A stretch of 64,000 bases of DNA from Silurus meridionalis (GCF_014805685.1 NC_060902.1:3897286-3961285), one strand, 5' to 3'; shown: positions 24,837 to 37,054, numbered from the stretch's first letter. The notes: generated by a model from the sequence alone, not told the origin. Numbers and translations: made by a program.

Positions 24837-25560
24837 CTGTATTTTTCGGACTATAAGCCGCTACTTTTTCCCACGTTTTGAACCCCGCGGTGTGTGTGTG
24901 CCATTAATCAATAAACTTTTCCACAGGTAGACTCCAGTGAAGATTTTGAAACATCTCAGCAATGTTAAACAACGGCTAATGGATTTTATGTATTTTTCCT
25001 GGGTTTTTCCTGGTTTCACAAGCTTCAAACCAAAAAACTGAGCGACATAACATTAGACTAATGAAATTTCTGAACAGAAACGAAAAACCGCACTTCTTGG
25101 TCGGCTACTGTTTAGATACAAGCCGTTGTAACGCGTTGAGTCTGGGTGAAGGGAGAGCTCGCTAACTCCAGTTGCAACAGAAATCATATAAGCACAGACA
25201 GGTTTCCAAAACTCGTGCTTTTTTTATTTTTCAGCGTTACAGGTTAGTCAAAGAAACTTAGAAATCAGCATCAGAAAATAATAAGGACATAATCCTCAGT
25301 CTTGCACACATGCAGTAATAGCGGAAAATGCGGCGGCAGGTTATTCAAAATGCCGCTCTGTTTTAAACAAGCCACAACATATTTCACCAGTTACACCGTA
25401 ACAGGCACTGTCTTTCGTTAAAGCCTGTGTAAAGTTCATTAGTTTCATTAGTTGCGGTTTATAGACAGGTGCGGCTTATTTATGTTCAAAATAAAAATCT
25501 TTGTCAAATTCAGTGGGTGTGGCTTATATTTGGGTGCGCTTAATAGTCTGGAAAATACGG
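24837..25560. mobile_element. TA-flanked DNA element with TATTTTYCGGACTATAAG ends
   Basis: The left end CTGTATTTTTCGGACTATAAG and right end (inverted) CCGTATTTTCCAGACTATTAAG are flanked by TA on both sides. The length is 724 bp with no transposase. Positions 24889-24965 contain an unrelated block also found in Tc1-C (22612-22680): ATTAATCAATAAACTTTT and AGTGAAGATTTTGAAACA. The element is therefore a mosaic. Confidence 0.78.
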
Positions 25561-25562
25561 TA

Positions 25563-27367
25563 TTTATCTTTTTAGTTCTACATAATCAATATTACTTAAC
25601 GTTTCAATCTAAAATATCCTAAAACAGAAGGGTATTTGCTTTAGGCTTTTTTTTGGCAAGCTTTATAACAGTCTTCAAGTAGAAATGTCAATAGAACTTT
25701 TTTGTTTGAATGTTTGTAGTTTCTTATAGTCATTTAAAATGAATTTACAGAGCACATTCACGTTAGATTATCTGTTGCTCTAAAAGCTCAAAGTCAATCA
25801 ACTCAGCTTGATAAGATTACAAAGAAATTATTCAATGCAATAATTCAAACAAACAATAGTTCACATACTACTCACATCTGTATTTAAATCTGTTTAGATG
25901 CCAATATTTGTTCAATCCTAATAACTGGTTACATATACAGTATATACCAAACCTAAGTCAACATGTGTGCATGGTGATGTTTGTTTTCAGGACATGTCCC
26001 AATCCATTTTCTAATTTCTCTGTGCATTTCATTTTCTCATGGATTATGTTTGGAACATTCCCAAAAGAATACTTGTCCTAGATATGCATTGTTTTATTGC
26101 AGTGTTTTTTTAATGCTATTTTTCAAGCAGCTAAACATCTAGAACTGGAAGACACACAATTACATAAAAACTCCAAAGCTGTTTATAACAATTCACACTC
26201 CAGATGCATTCCAGTCGAGTGGTATAATAAATGCATGTTGCAATAACGGACAAAACAACTGCTACCATTACAATTACTTGTGAAGTGTTAAGAATTATTA
26301 ATTTCGTTGTCAAATGTAGGTGAGGTTATGGCACCTTTTGTACTGATATAATAATGCAATTCTAGCTGAAACTGTAGTCCAGAAATGGCAGAATGACATC
26401 AAATATAAAACACAAACCTCTTGTTTTTTACATTGATAAAAAAACTATATATATTTAATGATTTCCATTCAGTGTTTCAGATTCAGAAGATTAAATTAGG
26501 GCATGGATTATATTTGTATGACAGCGCAGCCTGTCATGTGTAATTTCTTACTCTGTAAATAACTGACACATCGAGTAAAAACATCAGATGTCATGACACA
26601 TGTCAAGTGTCATGGAATAAACTGTTACTGAGTGTTTATGTAGGATGAAAAAATTGTTATGCACTGTATGTATTATTTATCCTTATGCTTCTCTTTAATA
26701 AGTAGATACCAAATATTTCATCCAGAGTATAGGATGTGTCAAGTTTGTGATAAACTTTGTGTGTGTGATTGTGAATGTGTGTGTCATGGTGATAAATGTG
26801 GGGCAGATTTGGCGAGAGATTGCATGCTCGCAGTGGCTTGATGAAAAAAATCATCACAAGGCTTATGGAAACAACACATAATGGTCTGGGGACTTGTGAG
26901 AAATAAACAGGTGGAAAAGGGTAGCAAGCTGAGCTCAGGTTTAGAAAGACTTTATTCAGAGGTGAAGACGAAATACACGAAAAACAAATCAGGGAACAGG
27001 AGTACACGTGACACCAGGTTGACAAGGAGAATGTGTGAAATAAGAAAGTGAGGAAATAGGAGACAATTTTCATCTCACCCAGGAGTCTTGTACTGTTGAA
27101 AATTGCCGTGGATGAACGTAGTCAAGGGTGGGTGTGAGGTGAGGCTCAGTTGGGTGGTGCCTCCAGGCGGGGCCGGATATCCAATCTACACAATTTAGTG
27201 GTTTTATGAAAAAAGAAAAACATAATTATATTCAAGTAATATTATATTATTTCTATTTTAATGATAACAATTAAAAGGCACCTTATTATCAACAATGCAA
27301 CTAATTTTTTAAAAATAGTCTTCTTTTTCTATTCAAAATAAATTGCAGATTGTTGTTTATACACCTG

Positions 27368-27369
<2 letters not shown>
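25563..27369. other. No recognised feature
   Basis: AT-rich. The longest frame (26657-27073, minus, 138 codons) is low in conserved features, rich in Ser/His, and lies over a region with TG-rich repeats. I do not call it a gene. Confidence 0.4.

Positions 27370-27423
<54 letters not shown>
27370..27423. repeat. (CT)n microsatellite
   Basis: About 27 CT units. Confidence 0.95.
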
Positions 27424-27425
<2 letters not shown>

Positions 27426-28552
27426 CTCAGGTTCATTGTAAAGATGTTGCAGTTGCAGCTAAGACTCAACCATGGACACAAATATCCAGTTTATATTTGT
27501 TTCAGAAGGTATGTTTCTTATAATGTGGAGCCGCCTATACAAAATCACTAGTGGAATACAAATATTTGTTCCAGTTCAGTTATTCATTATTTATTCAACA
27601 CTTTGTTGATGAGAAAGGCGAGTGTATAATGGGCAGGGGTTAAGAGGAAGGATATTTTAAATGAAACAGCTACTTCTTACAACAATGGTGAGCAGAAAAT
27701 TAAATAAAATGCTAAAAATTAAGAAGTTGAGAAAACAATAAACACTGGCATATTAGAGTGCCACTGTGAATAAATGCTGGTTTTCTATCATATTTTTCTA
27801 GTTTTTGTTTCCCGAAATCAACATTTGCAATCTATCTAAAAACAAAGGGTTCTGTACATTGTAGGTACATAGCCTACAACTTCTCTTTATTTACACTTTC
27901 CTTTTGTCACACCATATGGTGTATATTTGTAAAACAATTGATTCAATTGCATTTACATTTGCTTGTATTTTTTTATTTTAATTCAATAGTCAAAAAGTTG
28001 CAACTTGGCTACTCTTTGGTTCTATGCTTTCTGAAGACAATTTGAAAAGGTGAGTGCAATTAACAAAACAACAAAAACAAACTTCAATTTTTTTTTACAT
28101 TTAAATAATTTCATGTAACATTTACATTTGAAAGAGGTATAAAACTAACTGCAGTCGGGTCTATGGCAACAGCAACAAAATTAAGTTGCGAAGAGAGAAA
28201 ATAGATTTGCTTAAACTGATTTAGCTGAACAAGCTGCTTAGAAAATGCAGACTAATAAAAATTAAAAGGGATTTTTTTTTTCAAATGGCTCATTAACATG
28301 CACACTCACATTTTGGCAGCTGGAGTTGCTCATCTTTTATTTGGCATCAGTTTGTGTGCATTTTTCTTCATAGTTGCCATGACCACAGGCCAGTTGCTCT
28401 AAACCACCCCCACTCATATTCAATGCCTCAGTGGCACCAACATGACTTCTGCAGAGTCTAACCAAGTTTGTATTCTGCAGCAAATATGTGAACCAGGAGA
28501 GTTTCTTTCATAAACAACTGAACTTAACTAAAGCTACTTCTAAAGTTACCTC
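27424..28552. other. No recognised feature
   Basis: AT-rich with no coding signal. Confidence 0.5.
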
Positions 28553-28935
28553 CATAACCCTCCTAACCCTAACACCCCAACCCTAACCTTCCAAAGCCTA
28601 ACCATCCTAACCCTAACCTCTAAATTCTAACCCTCCTCACACTAAATCCTGTGACCCCTAAATGCTAATCCTCCTAACAATAACTTCTGGCCCCTCAATG
28701 CTAAGCCCCCTAATGCTAACTCTCCTAATCTTACCCCTCAATGCTACCTCTTCTAAAACTAACACGTTAACGCTAACCCTCCTAACACTAACTCTACTGA
28801 CCCCTTAATGCTAACCCTCCTTACACTATCTCCCCTAACCCCTCCCCGACCCTAACTCTCCTAACTATAATCCACCTGACCCTAACCCTCCTAACACAGC
28901 TATAACCTAACCCCAACTGCTTCTAACCATTACCC
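28553..28935. repeat. Degenerate interstitial telomere-like array
   Basis: Dozens of CCTAACCCTAAC, CTAACCCTCC and related variants of the vertebrate telomere unit CCCTAA, all on the same strand over about 380 bp. Many units carry substitutions or added bases. Consistent with an ancient interstitial telomeric sequence or a minisatellite derived from one. Confidence 0.82.
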
Positions 28936-29084
28936 TTATCCTACTTGTAAAAATAGCAATTATATTATTCTGATTTGATGGTGCTTTTATAACATATTAT
29001 ATTATATTATAAGTGGTTATCAAAATGAACTGGTTTTAAAAATAAATGTAGGGTTTTTTAAAAATTTGACAGAACATATTAGTT

Positions 29085-29352
29085 AAACGACTTAGTCTGG
29101 CTTTCCAGTTCATTACTAATGTGTTCAATGTGGTTCAGGTCAAGACTCTAAACTTGGAGCATGGAGCTCACTTTGTGCACAGGAGCATTGTCATGTTGGA
29201 ACAGGGTTGAGTCTTGTAGTTTTAGTAAAGGAAAATGTAATGCAAAAACATTCTGTACAATTTTGTGCTTTTAAACTTGTGGGAAAGTTTTATAGACAAA
29301 CAACATAAGGGTGTGATGGTTGTGTGTCCACATCATTTTGGCCATATTGTGT
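29085..29352 (-). mobile_element. Tc1/mariner fragment, family B
   Basis: AATGTGGTTCAGGTCAAGAC, then GCATTGTCATGTTGGAACAG and a terminal GTCCACATCATTTTGGCC follow the same order as 38571-39015. It is a decayed, shorter copy. Confidence 0.7.
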
Positions 29353-31067
29353 AACTCACCCTCATTTTCCTTTACCATTTAAATATAATATTTTTAATAA
29401 ACATTTATTTTTTTTCATTTTCCACCTGAGAAAGTTGTGTAGAGTTCTGTAGAACCTTAGAAAAATAAAAATATACACCTAAATTTCACTTTAATGCACA
29501 GATTAAAGTTTTTACAATTCTGTTGTTTATACACTATTTGAACATTTTGCCTTATTTTTTGAGTTCATTAATCTGTTCATGTGACATTGGCATGTCTGAT
29601 GTGCAGAATTAGCTTATTTGGCTTTAAAGCTCATTTAAACATTTCAATAGAATCAGAAGATCTATACTTCAACATGTTGACAACTTATCAAAGTAATGGA
29701 TTAATGAAAAAAACTTAAAAATTTGGTCTTAAATGCTTTTTACTCTTTGTAAATTATTTTCTATATAAAAAAGATTTACATATCTGGCATAGCAAAACAT
29801 TACTCATGCTAAGTGCTTTTTCTTTTTTTTTTTAACGCACATGGATGCTTTAGAGAAGTCCACCTTGTGAATTTTCATGCTCAAGGACACAGAACCACAT
29901 GATATAAGAATTTCCATTAAGAGAGTTGTGACATTGCTGGATATTGTAAAAAATTGCTCCTTGATCATTACAGGTCGAAGTGAGCAAACTGTCTTATAAA
30001 GCTCAGAGTATAAAAACAAGGTGTCTCCTGCAAGAAGTATCCAGGGGTTACATTTCCCATGTAATGCAGTGAATCAAAGTATGAACTATGGATGTAAATT
30101 ATATGCAACCTGGTTTGGTGCGTATCCCAACAGGCTTTATTATCATAGAAACTGTAGCTCAAAGCAGCATTTGTTGGTTATAAATAGACCCTTCAATTAA
30201 CCTCGGTTGCAAAACTGGGTATTATGGCAAACTAAGGTTGTAAACAATAGCAAGCACTTCTTTAAGGAGGAATTAAAGTAAATGTCAAAAACAATTTAAA
30301 AAAAGCTTTTCCAAAACTAGCAGGGGTTCAACAAACTGTGGAAAAAAGGAGACATGAGACCAAAAAAAAAAAAAACTGCTTGCAGTGTCTTTAAAAGATC
30401 AGAATTCTTTACACTTTTTCCTCTGCACCCACTGTGAGCCATCTCATCAAATTCCACATGCAGAACCAAACCAAATGGCAGGACACAACAAACAAAATAT
30501 GTAGTTGTAAACAAGAGCATTTTGCTTGTGAAAAAGGGAGTGCTTTAGGTAGAGAAAGATGCACAGCTATACTGTAGCTGACACCAGAAAAGCAAGGAGA
30601 AAGAAGAGTCAATGTGTAAAGCTGATTCATATACAGAAGGACATTTTTGACAGCATGACCCAAGAAGTTGCACTGGTCAAGATACAGTTCACAATAAATT
30701 GAATTATTCAACCAAGTAAAAATGTGAAGCTTGTATAGGCTGTAAATCAGATTTTTTTCTAAAGGATCCAAAAAATCTCATATTTACTTTTATTTAATAT
30801 CATCACTTTTAATTTTTTCAAATACAAGAGAGAGTAGAACTGTGGTTGGTTTGCATGGCCAAAATACTGTTCATTAGTTTTTTTGTTTCATTAGATAAAT
30901 AGCAAATAATTAGAGATAATAGGTTTTACAGATAATAACTTAAGATGAAGTAATAACTTCATCTGCTTATTACATGACTTTATATCTGTGCCATAAGGCA
31001 CATCCATACACATTTTTTATGAATACCAAAGAAACTACAAATACAAAAGACAATATATACACTTGCA
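29353..31067. other. No recognised feature
   Basis: AT-rich spacer. A 120-codon minus-strand frame (30409-30771) has no recognised motif. Confidence 0.45.
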
Positions 31068-31370
31068 GGCATAACATTATGACCACCCGCTTAATATTGT
31101 GTTGGTCCCCCTTTTTGCTGCCAAAACATTCCTGAACTGTCGAGCATTAACAGCATTATCTTCTTCAACAATTTGAGTTTGAGGAGCTTGTCCGCAGGAT
31201 CGGACCACACGAACCAGCCTTCGCTCCCCACATGCATCAATGAGCCTCGGCCGCCCATGACCCTGTAGTCGGTTCACCACTGTTACTTTCTTGGACCACT
31301 TTTGATAGATACTGACCACTGCAAACTGAGTTTTCCTTGCCACAGTTGCCACTGGCTCGCTCATCATGTA
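31068..31370 (-). mobile_element. Tc1/mariner family A, N-terminal transposase part
   Basis: The terminus GCAGGCATAACATTATGACC leads into minus-strand coding sequence (31077-31451) with VVSIYQKWSKK and GHGRPRLIDACGERR, the paired-like helix-turn-helix region and GRPR AT-hook-type motif of Tc1 transposases. The catalytic domain is missing, so the product could at most bind DNA. The family's left end is replaced by a retroposon tail at 31405. Confidence 0.82.
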
Positions 31371-31404
31371 AAAATTTTCAATTATAATGAACATTATACA
31401 TTCT

Positions 31405-31485
31405 TTTATAACCACGTTATCCCTGTAAAGCTGCTTTGAGATCATGTCCATTGTTTAAAATTCTATACAAAAAAAATTGACATTG
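31405..31485. repeat. Teleost dispersed repeat tail
   Basis: CCTGTAAAGCTGCTTTGAGA followed by TTCTATACAAAAAAA, as at 690-758. It abuts the Tc1-A remnant, so one inserted into or recombined with the other. Confidence 0.6.
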
Positions 31486-32084
31486 ACATTCAAATTATTA
31501 TTCTGAATAATTAATTATGAATGAATAAAATGAACCTTTTTTTTGAGCCCTGGAAAGATATTCTGCTCCATGCACAGTCTGTATCACTTAATACATATGG
31601 AGCTACAACTTAAATGATGATTAAGATGACTAAGCATAATATTAGAAAGTTTGTTGAAAAGTTCAAGAAAATCTATCATGTTAACCCCTTTTACTCAATT
31701 TCTTCTAGCATAATAGAAAATTATTTTTTTTCAATTTTATCTTATAGTAATCAGCAGTCAGTCAGCTCCAAGTGATGGCTGTCAGCTTGTCAGTTAAGCA
31801 TTTGGACTGTAAGGAAATAGGACATTTAAATGTTAAAAATCTCTAGATCTCATCTTTTTCGTTACAGCTTTGGGCAGACTTTAAAATGTTAGATGTCTGT
31901 GGCTGAAAGGTTTAAAAATTAAGCAAATCTGACATGTAGAGAAATATAAAATGTGAAATATGGCTAAATTTTTTTTTTATTCATTAATAAGATTATTTTA
32001 AAATCATTAGCTTCTATTTTATCACACATTGCACAAGGGTTCACATTGCTTTTCTATAATTGTGTATACAATAGATATGCACTT
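31486..32084. other. No recognised feature
   Basis: AT-rich with no coding signal. Confidence 0.5.
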
Positions 32085-32130
32085 CTTCTTCTCCTTCTTC
32101 TTCTTTTGGCTGCTCCTATTAGGGGTATGC
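32085..32130 (-). mobile_element. RTE LINE/SINE 3'-tail stub
   Basis: On the minus strand CCTAATAGGAGCAGCCAAAAG is followed by GAAGAAGAAGG repeats. Only the last few tens of bases of the LINE/SINE tail remain. Confidence 0.62.
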
Positions 32131-32539
32131 ACTTAAAGAGAAAAAAAAATTTGGACACCTGACCATAAAATTGTATGTGCTTCTCGAAAATCCATATTTA
32201 TTCCTCAAAAGTCCATCATGGAGAATTGGAAACAAATCAATCTGGGTGACATCAGAATTGAGTGCACGTGCTATTATAAAGAATAGCTCTTCTATAACTA
32301 AATATTAAATAAATTAAAAAAAAATTTAATGATGTTTTAATCTGGATTTGAAACCTGTTATTGTGCAACAATAACATTATTTACAGGCAGTATGAAAAAG
32401 TGTAGGAAATCTTCATCCTGTTGAGAGAAGTGCTTGATTGGCTATACGTTAGAAGATTATCATGCAAACAACAGAAGAAAACAATTCAAAGCTTTAACTG
32501 TTACAAGTAAAACCAGTTACCAGTTAATAGGCTTAATAA
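32131..32539. other. No recognised gene
   Basis: TTTGGACACCTGACCATAAAA at 32150 resembles a family B Tc1 terminus. Nothing else is recognised. Confidence 0.45.
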
Positions 32540-32780
32540 CTTAATAGGCCACTAGTGTTCACTCCTAGCAAGAAATCACTATTTAGAAGATTAGCAAAGA
32601 ATGAAACAAATGCAGTACTGAGAGTCTCCTTTGTCTCCATTTGCTAGTTTACTTTTACTGCATTTTGGGAGAAAAACTAGAATCTCCATTATACAGTTGT
32701 CCTGTATGCAAATGAAAGTTAAAATGAAGTTTAGTTGTGATATGATTAAAATGTTTGATGTAACATTTAACATGTTTGTG
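32540..32780. repeat. Unclassified dispersed repeat, copy 2
   Basis: Blocks AATAGGC, TTAGCAAAGAATG, AACAAATGCA, TTTTGGGAGAAAAA and TGTTTGATGTAA follow the order seen in 9176-9470 and 58560-58820. It is divergent; identity was judged by eye. Confidence 0.4.
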
Positions 32781-33055
32781 TTCATTTTTAACTATAATTC
32801 AACTATTTCACTGGAACAATATTGACACTTCTTTCTGTAAAAAGCTGTCCATCTGGCTCATTCAACATTCAAAAGTTACTTTATTTAATTCTTGCATTTT
32901 TGCTCGGCAACTTTTTTTGGCTTGTAGTTTGAATAAATAGGAAATGTTGTGCAAACCTTGGTAAGCAGAAGCTTTTTTTTCTCACTAATCTACACTGAAT
33001 ACCCCATAAAGTGAAAACAGAATTCCAGAAATGTATTAAAAAAAAAATCCATTAA

Positions 33056-33331
33056 GGTTCCCTGGTGGTCTAGTGGTTAGGATGCGGCGCTCTCCCCACT
33101 GTGGCCCGGGTTCAATCCCAGTCAGGGAACCAACCCCAGCCATTAGGGTTGCACAGGCCTTGGGAAGCCTTAGGAAGGCCTTAGGAAGCCTTAGGAAGGG
33201 CATCCAGCCGGTCCCAAGCCCGGATAAATGGGGGGGGGGTTGTGTTAGGAAGGGCATCCAGCGTAAAAACATTTGCCAAATCAAACATGCGGATGGTCCG
33301 CTGGGAGAAGACGAAATAAAGTTTTTATTTT
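33056..33331 (+). mobile_element. SINE with internal duplication, inserted in Tc1-C
   Basis: The tRNA-like head has A box TGGTCTAGTGGTTAGGATG and B-box-like GGTTCAATCC. The subfamily body is CCAGCCATTAGGGTTGCACA. Units of CCTTAGGAAG are repeated about four times, and TTAGGAAGGGCATCCAGC occurs twice (33191-33208, 33245-33262). The 3' tail is short. Target duplication: AAAAAATCCATTAA (33042-33055) / AAAAAATCCATGAA (33332-33345). Confidence 0.88.
33063..33122 (+). promoter_or_regulatory. SINE internal pol III promoter
   Basis: The A-box TGGTCTAGTGG and B-box GGTTCAATCC have tRNA-like spacing. The B box has one change from the usual GGTTCGAATCC form. Confidence 0.65.
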
Positions 33332-33840
33332 AAAAAATCCATGAAAAATCATATGGACAAGTATTCAGACCCTTTGTAACATTTTACTTTTACAATTAAC
33401 ATAACACTTGGAAATCCGCTCAGGCATCTCACATTTCTCTTGATCTTTGCCGAGATGTTTCTACACCTTGGTTGGAGACTACCTGTGGAAAAGGTTATTG
33501 ATTGGACATGATTTGGAAACGCACACTCTCTATGGAAGGCCTAACAGCTGACAACGTTTAACAGAGCAAAAAACAAGCCATAAGGTCAAAGATACTGCCT
33601 GCAGTGCTCAGAGATATGATTGTTCAAGAGCTGCAAAAAATTTTTTTGTTGCATTGAACATTCCCAAGAGCACAGTGGCCTCCATAATGAATTGTGGCAC
33701 AACCAGCATTATAACAGAAGTGAACCTGAGCAATTTGGGAGAAGGGCATTCTTAAGAGAGGTGACTAAGAACCCGATGGTCACTCTGACTAAACTCCTGT
33801 GTGGAGATAGTTCAAGTTAAGATAAGGCTGTCTGAAAGCA

Positions 33841-34633
33841 ATGTAAACACACCATTGTATTAGCATTACTTTGGACAGATGATATGATAATCAAATTAGG
33901 TAAGAGCAGTTGGTAATGGAAAATGATTATTGAACTTGTTTTCTAATAGCTGCATTTAGCTGTTTTTAATCTACTGAAGAATTTCCAGCTCAGAGTTGTA
34001 ATTCTGTCTCTCTTTGGCTCAGTGTGATAGTGTGACAACAGAACTCTGTAGTTTTTAGGGTAACATTTCTAAATTTCATAAATTAAATTTGCATTTGAGC
34101 CAGTTCATTTGAGACTGAAAGAAATTCGAGAGAGAGAGAGAGAGAGAGACTGTCTGGGTGCTCTTTTCTCACAATGACTCATGACTACCTTTACCTTTAT
34201 GTCTCCTAACAGGCCCATAAACACACACACAATCCTTTTCATTAAAGTTTTTACAACTCCACAAATGTTTGTTCAGAAACCTCTTGTCCTTCATGTTTAT
34301 AGTCACACCTCTTATTTAAAAAGTACCAAACTTTGTGAGAATTTAGGATCTACCCTGTCAACAGAGAGCCTTGAACAATTCTTTTACCACATGTTACCAG
34401 AGACACAGTCAAAACAACTAAAAAATAGCTTTTTTTCTTTCATTGACCACACAGGGAAATGATTCTTTGTGCAAGGTCAGTTACTTTCAAATATGATGTG
34501 AAATATGATGAGGGTGCAGTCACTGATTTGAAATGTAGTCTTTTACCATAATCCTGGCTATGCATCTTAAATAGAACCAGAATAAAAACACCAAGAAAGA
34601 CTAATAGATTTTGTATAATTCTAGTCAGTTTCA
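33841..34633. other. No recognised gene
   Basis: Contains a (GA)n tract at 34127-34149. A 93-codon plus-strand frame at 34181-34462 has no motif. Confidence 0.45.
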
Positions 34634-34790
34634 CATTTATAACATTGGGCAGATGCCCTTATCCAGAGCAACTTACAACTGAGCATTTAAGGTGTTAAAG
34701 GCTTTGCTCAGGGGTCAGCGGTCAGAGGTGGATTTTTTATCCAAGTCCAATGTTTGAACTATTTAGCTCCCACCTCTCATGCTATGTTGT
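34634..34790. repeat. Teleost dispersed repeat (CTTATCCAGAGC family)
   Basis: TTATCCAGAGCAACTTACAA and a trailing GTCAGCGGTCAGAGG...TTTGAAC match 62748-62895; the second half also matches 54950-55070. This is a common fish repeat whose class I do not assign. Confidence 0.6.
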
Positions 34791-34839
34791 GAAAATGATT
34801 AAAAGTTAATTTTTTTGCTTGTGTGTGTGCAGTATTATT

Positions 34840-34872
34840 TAGAATCAGAATACTTTATTGATCCCACAGGGC
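34840..34872. repeat. Short retroposon-tail-like fragment
   Basis: AGAATACTTTATTGATCCCA resembles a common fish LINE/SINE tail. Only this motif is present. Confidence 0.35.
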
Positions 34873-36906
34873 ATTTGTTAAATTGGCTGATTTGTCATTA
34901 AAACAAGCCTAAATAAAAGGGACATTTCCATCTATTCTATATTTTAGCCAAAAACCTGGTTGCCTCTGCAATAAGGTTAAAATTTGGGTGGAGATTAAAC
35001 TGAATTCCACAACATAATGCAAAACAAAAAATTGCTTTGCAAGTGTTCCTACAGCACATGGCTTTTGATTATCAGCTAATCAGCTCATTTCAAACTGTCT
35101 GCACTTTCTCATTCCCACAACTCCAAACATGGATTCATAGAGTTTGTTGGCACTCATGTAAATTCTCGGGTAATAAAGTTCACAGCTTGAAGAGATTAAG
35201 CATAATGGTTTTTAATCACTTTGGACTCTAATGCTGATGAAGCACCAAGGTGATTACGTGAAAAACATGCATGTGTTCACATGCAATGCAATGCAGAAAA
35301 AAACTGCAAGAAATCAGTATATAAAAAAGAATAAAATAAATAAAAGTACAAAATAAAAATAAAAAAACAGTAAAAAAATTGCATGTAAATTGCAAAAACA
35401 AAGGTGTTGAGTCACAAGATTTGATTACTTAAAAATAAATGTAATTGCATATAAAAAAAAGAAAAATCACATTTGCATCAGTTTCATGTGGAAAATAATT
35501 GTAAAAGTGTAAAACCACCAGGAATTAGGATTAATGTTTAAATGAATTATTAAAACTTTAAATGATCACATGAACATAAACAAATAAACAAAAAACAATT
35601 ACACTTACAAAATATGTATAGACAATAAATCTGTTAGTCTGGAAGTGATGTGATTAACATTTTTCCAGAGTAGTTGAATTTCTACTTTTAAAACTTAAAA
35701 CTTAAAATACTTTTAGACCATGAGTTCAGTGAATTGTTTACAATTTAATGAGAACAATACTACTAAAATACATGTTTTAAACATTTTTGTATAGCTGACA
35801 TAGCTGTTCATTTCTCAAAAAAAAAAAAAATGTAAGCTCAGGTTATTGCTCTGGATTGAATTAAAATAAGGTGCCTCTGGAAAAATCATAAAACACCCAG
35901 GCAAAACGCAACGCAATCCCATCACCTCGGCATTAATAATTGAATCTTTTTGACGTGAAGATGAGCATTCAGTAAAAGATGGCTTCTCAGTGTCAAACAT
36001 GAATTTGCGACTATATTCGACTGAAATATAATAACTCAGTAAGCTATAAAGTGCACTCTTATGATGCATTATAGGAATGTTTGTCTAAAAAAAATGTATT
36101 TTTTCGGCTTCGGATCCGTTGATTTCTACTCTACATGATGCAATTATCCCATAATCATGATACACTTTATCACGATAAATGTTTACCACCCACATATTTG
36201 AAAGCCATAATGCGATACACTGCCCTTTTATTCTATTTGATTGTCCTGTAGCGGATAAGAATACACATTGCAAGCGCAATTGAGTTCAATTAATTTAACA
36301 ATCTGTCCACCGTGGCAAACAAATTAACTAAACCAATGTTCAGAACATCACCGGGAGTAAAAAAAAATTAAAGGTTTTGCTTTTTCAACACATTTTTATT
36401 TATAGTGGTGTTTCTACAGAATAAATGGTTGTTTGTTTGTTTGTTTGTTAGACAGAAAGACTAACAGGGCTTCCAGCTGAGACTTCCTCAGATGTATCGG
36501 GACTGGAAACTAATGGATTCCAAGAAAATCATATTTTGCTATATATTATTAAATATTTATATATACATACTGTTAAGATGCATATTTTTTTACTTTCCCA
36601 ACAATGATAGAGGTCTTTTGCAAGCATTATTAGAGTTCATTCATTCATCCTTAACAACTGCCAGATTACAGTCAGAGTGGTTGCAATCAGGATTAAGTTT
36701 CATTCTATTTCTGGGAAATAGAACCGAATCAATTTGTCAGAACAATATTGCAGGGAAGCACAACTATAAAGAATATCTGTGTAAATGGGGATTTAGAAAA
36801 TAAAAAAGTTCTAACATAAAATAATTTATTATGAAATAAAATGATGCAGCTGAGGATGAAGAACTGTAAGAGCCAGAACTGTCACACCATGGTGACAGTG
36901 CTAAAG
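34873..36906. other. No gene; A-rich block and candidate conserved block
   Basis: 35230-35660 is strongly A-rich on the plus strand with scattered CACATG motifs. 35850-36075 is more balanced and unique, possibly conserved. A (TTTG)n repeat lies at 36429-36449. No reading frame looks coding. Confidence 0.3.
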
Positions 36907-36908
36907 AA

Positions 36909-36979
<71 letters not shown>

Positions 36980-37054
36980 TGAGTGTAAAAAAAAGAAAAG
37001 AAAAGAAAAGAAAAGAAAAGAAAAGAAAAGAAAAGAAAAGAAAAGAAAAGAAAG
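36907..37054. repeat. (AAAG)n then (AAAAG)n purine tract
   Basis: About 18 AAAG units (36907-36979), a short spacer, then about 13 AAAAG units (36987-37054): nearly 150 bp of all-purine plus strand. Long frames through it are Lys/Arg or Phe/Ser runs, not genes. Confidence 0.95.

Larger units (their letters stand above)
32970..33840 (+). mobile_element. Tc1 element, family C, 5' half, with nested SINE
   Basis: TCTCACTAATCTACACTGAA and CAAGTATTCAGACCCTTTG are the inner terminal repeat. The plus-strand frame at 33620-33820 includes REVTKNPMVTLTKLL, part of the Tc1 transposase DNA-binding/linker region; an in-frame remnant covers IEHSQEHSGL. The catalytic part is missing. The terminal repeat is split by the SINE at 33056-33331. 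Confidence 0.82.

Noticed and set aside
26657..27073. 138-codon minus-strand frame
   Set aside because: Ser/His/Cys-rich with no recognised domain; partly runs through TG-rich repeats; likely chance.
28553..28935. True chromosome end
   Set aside because: The units are degenerate and ordinary sequence continues for tens of kilobases on both sides.
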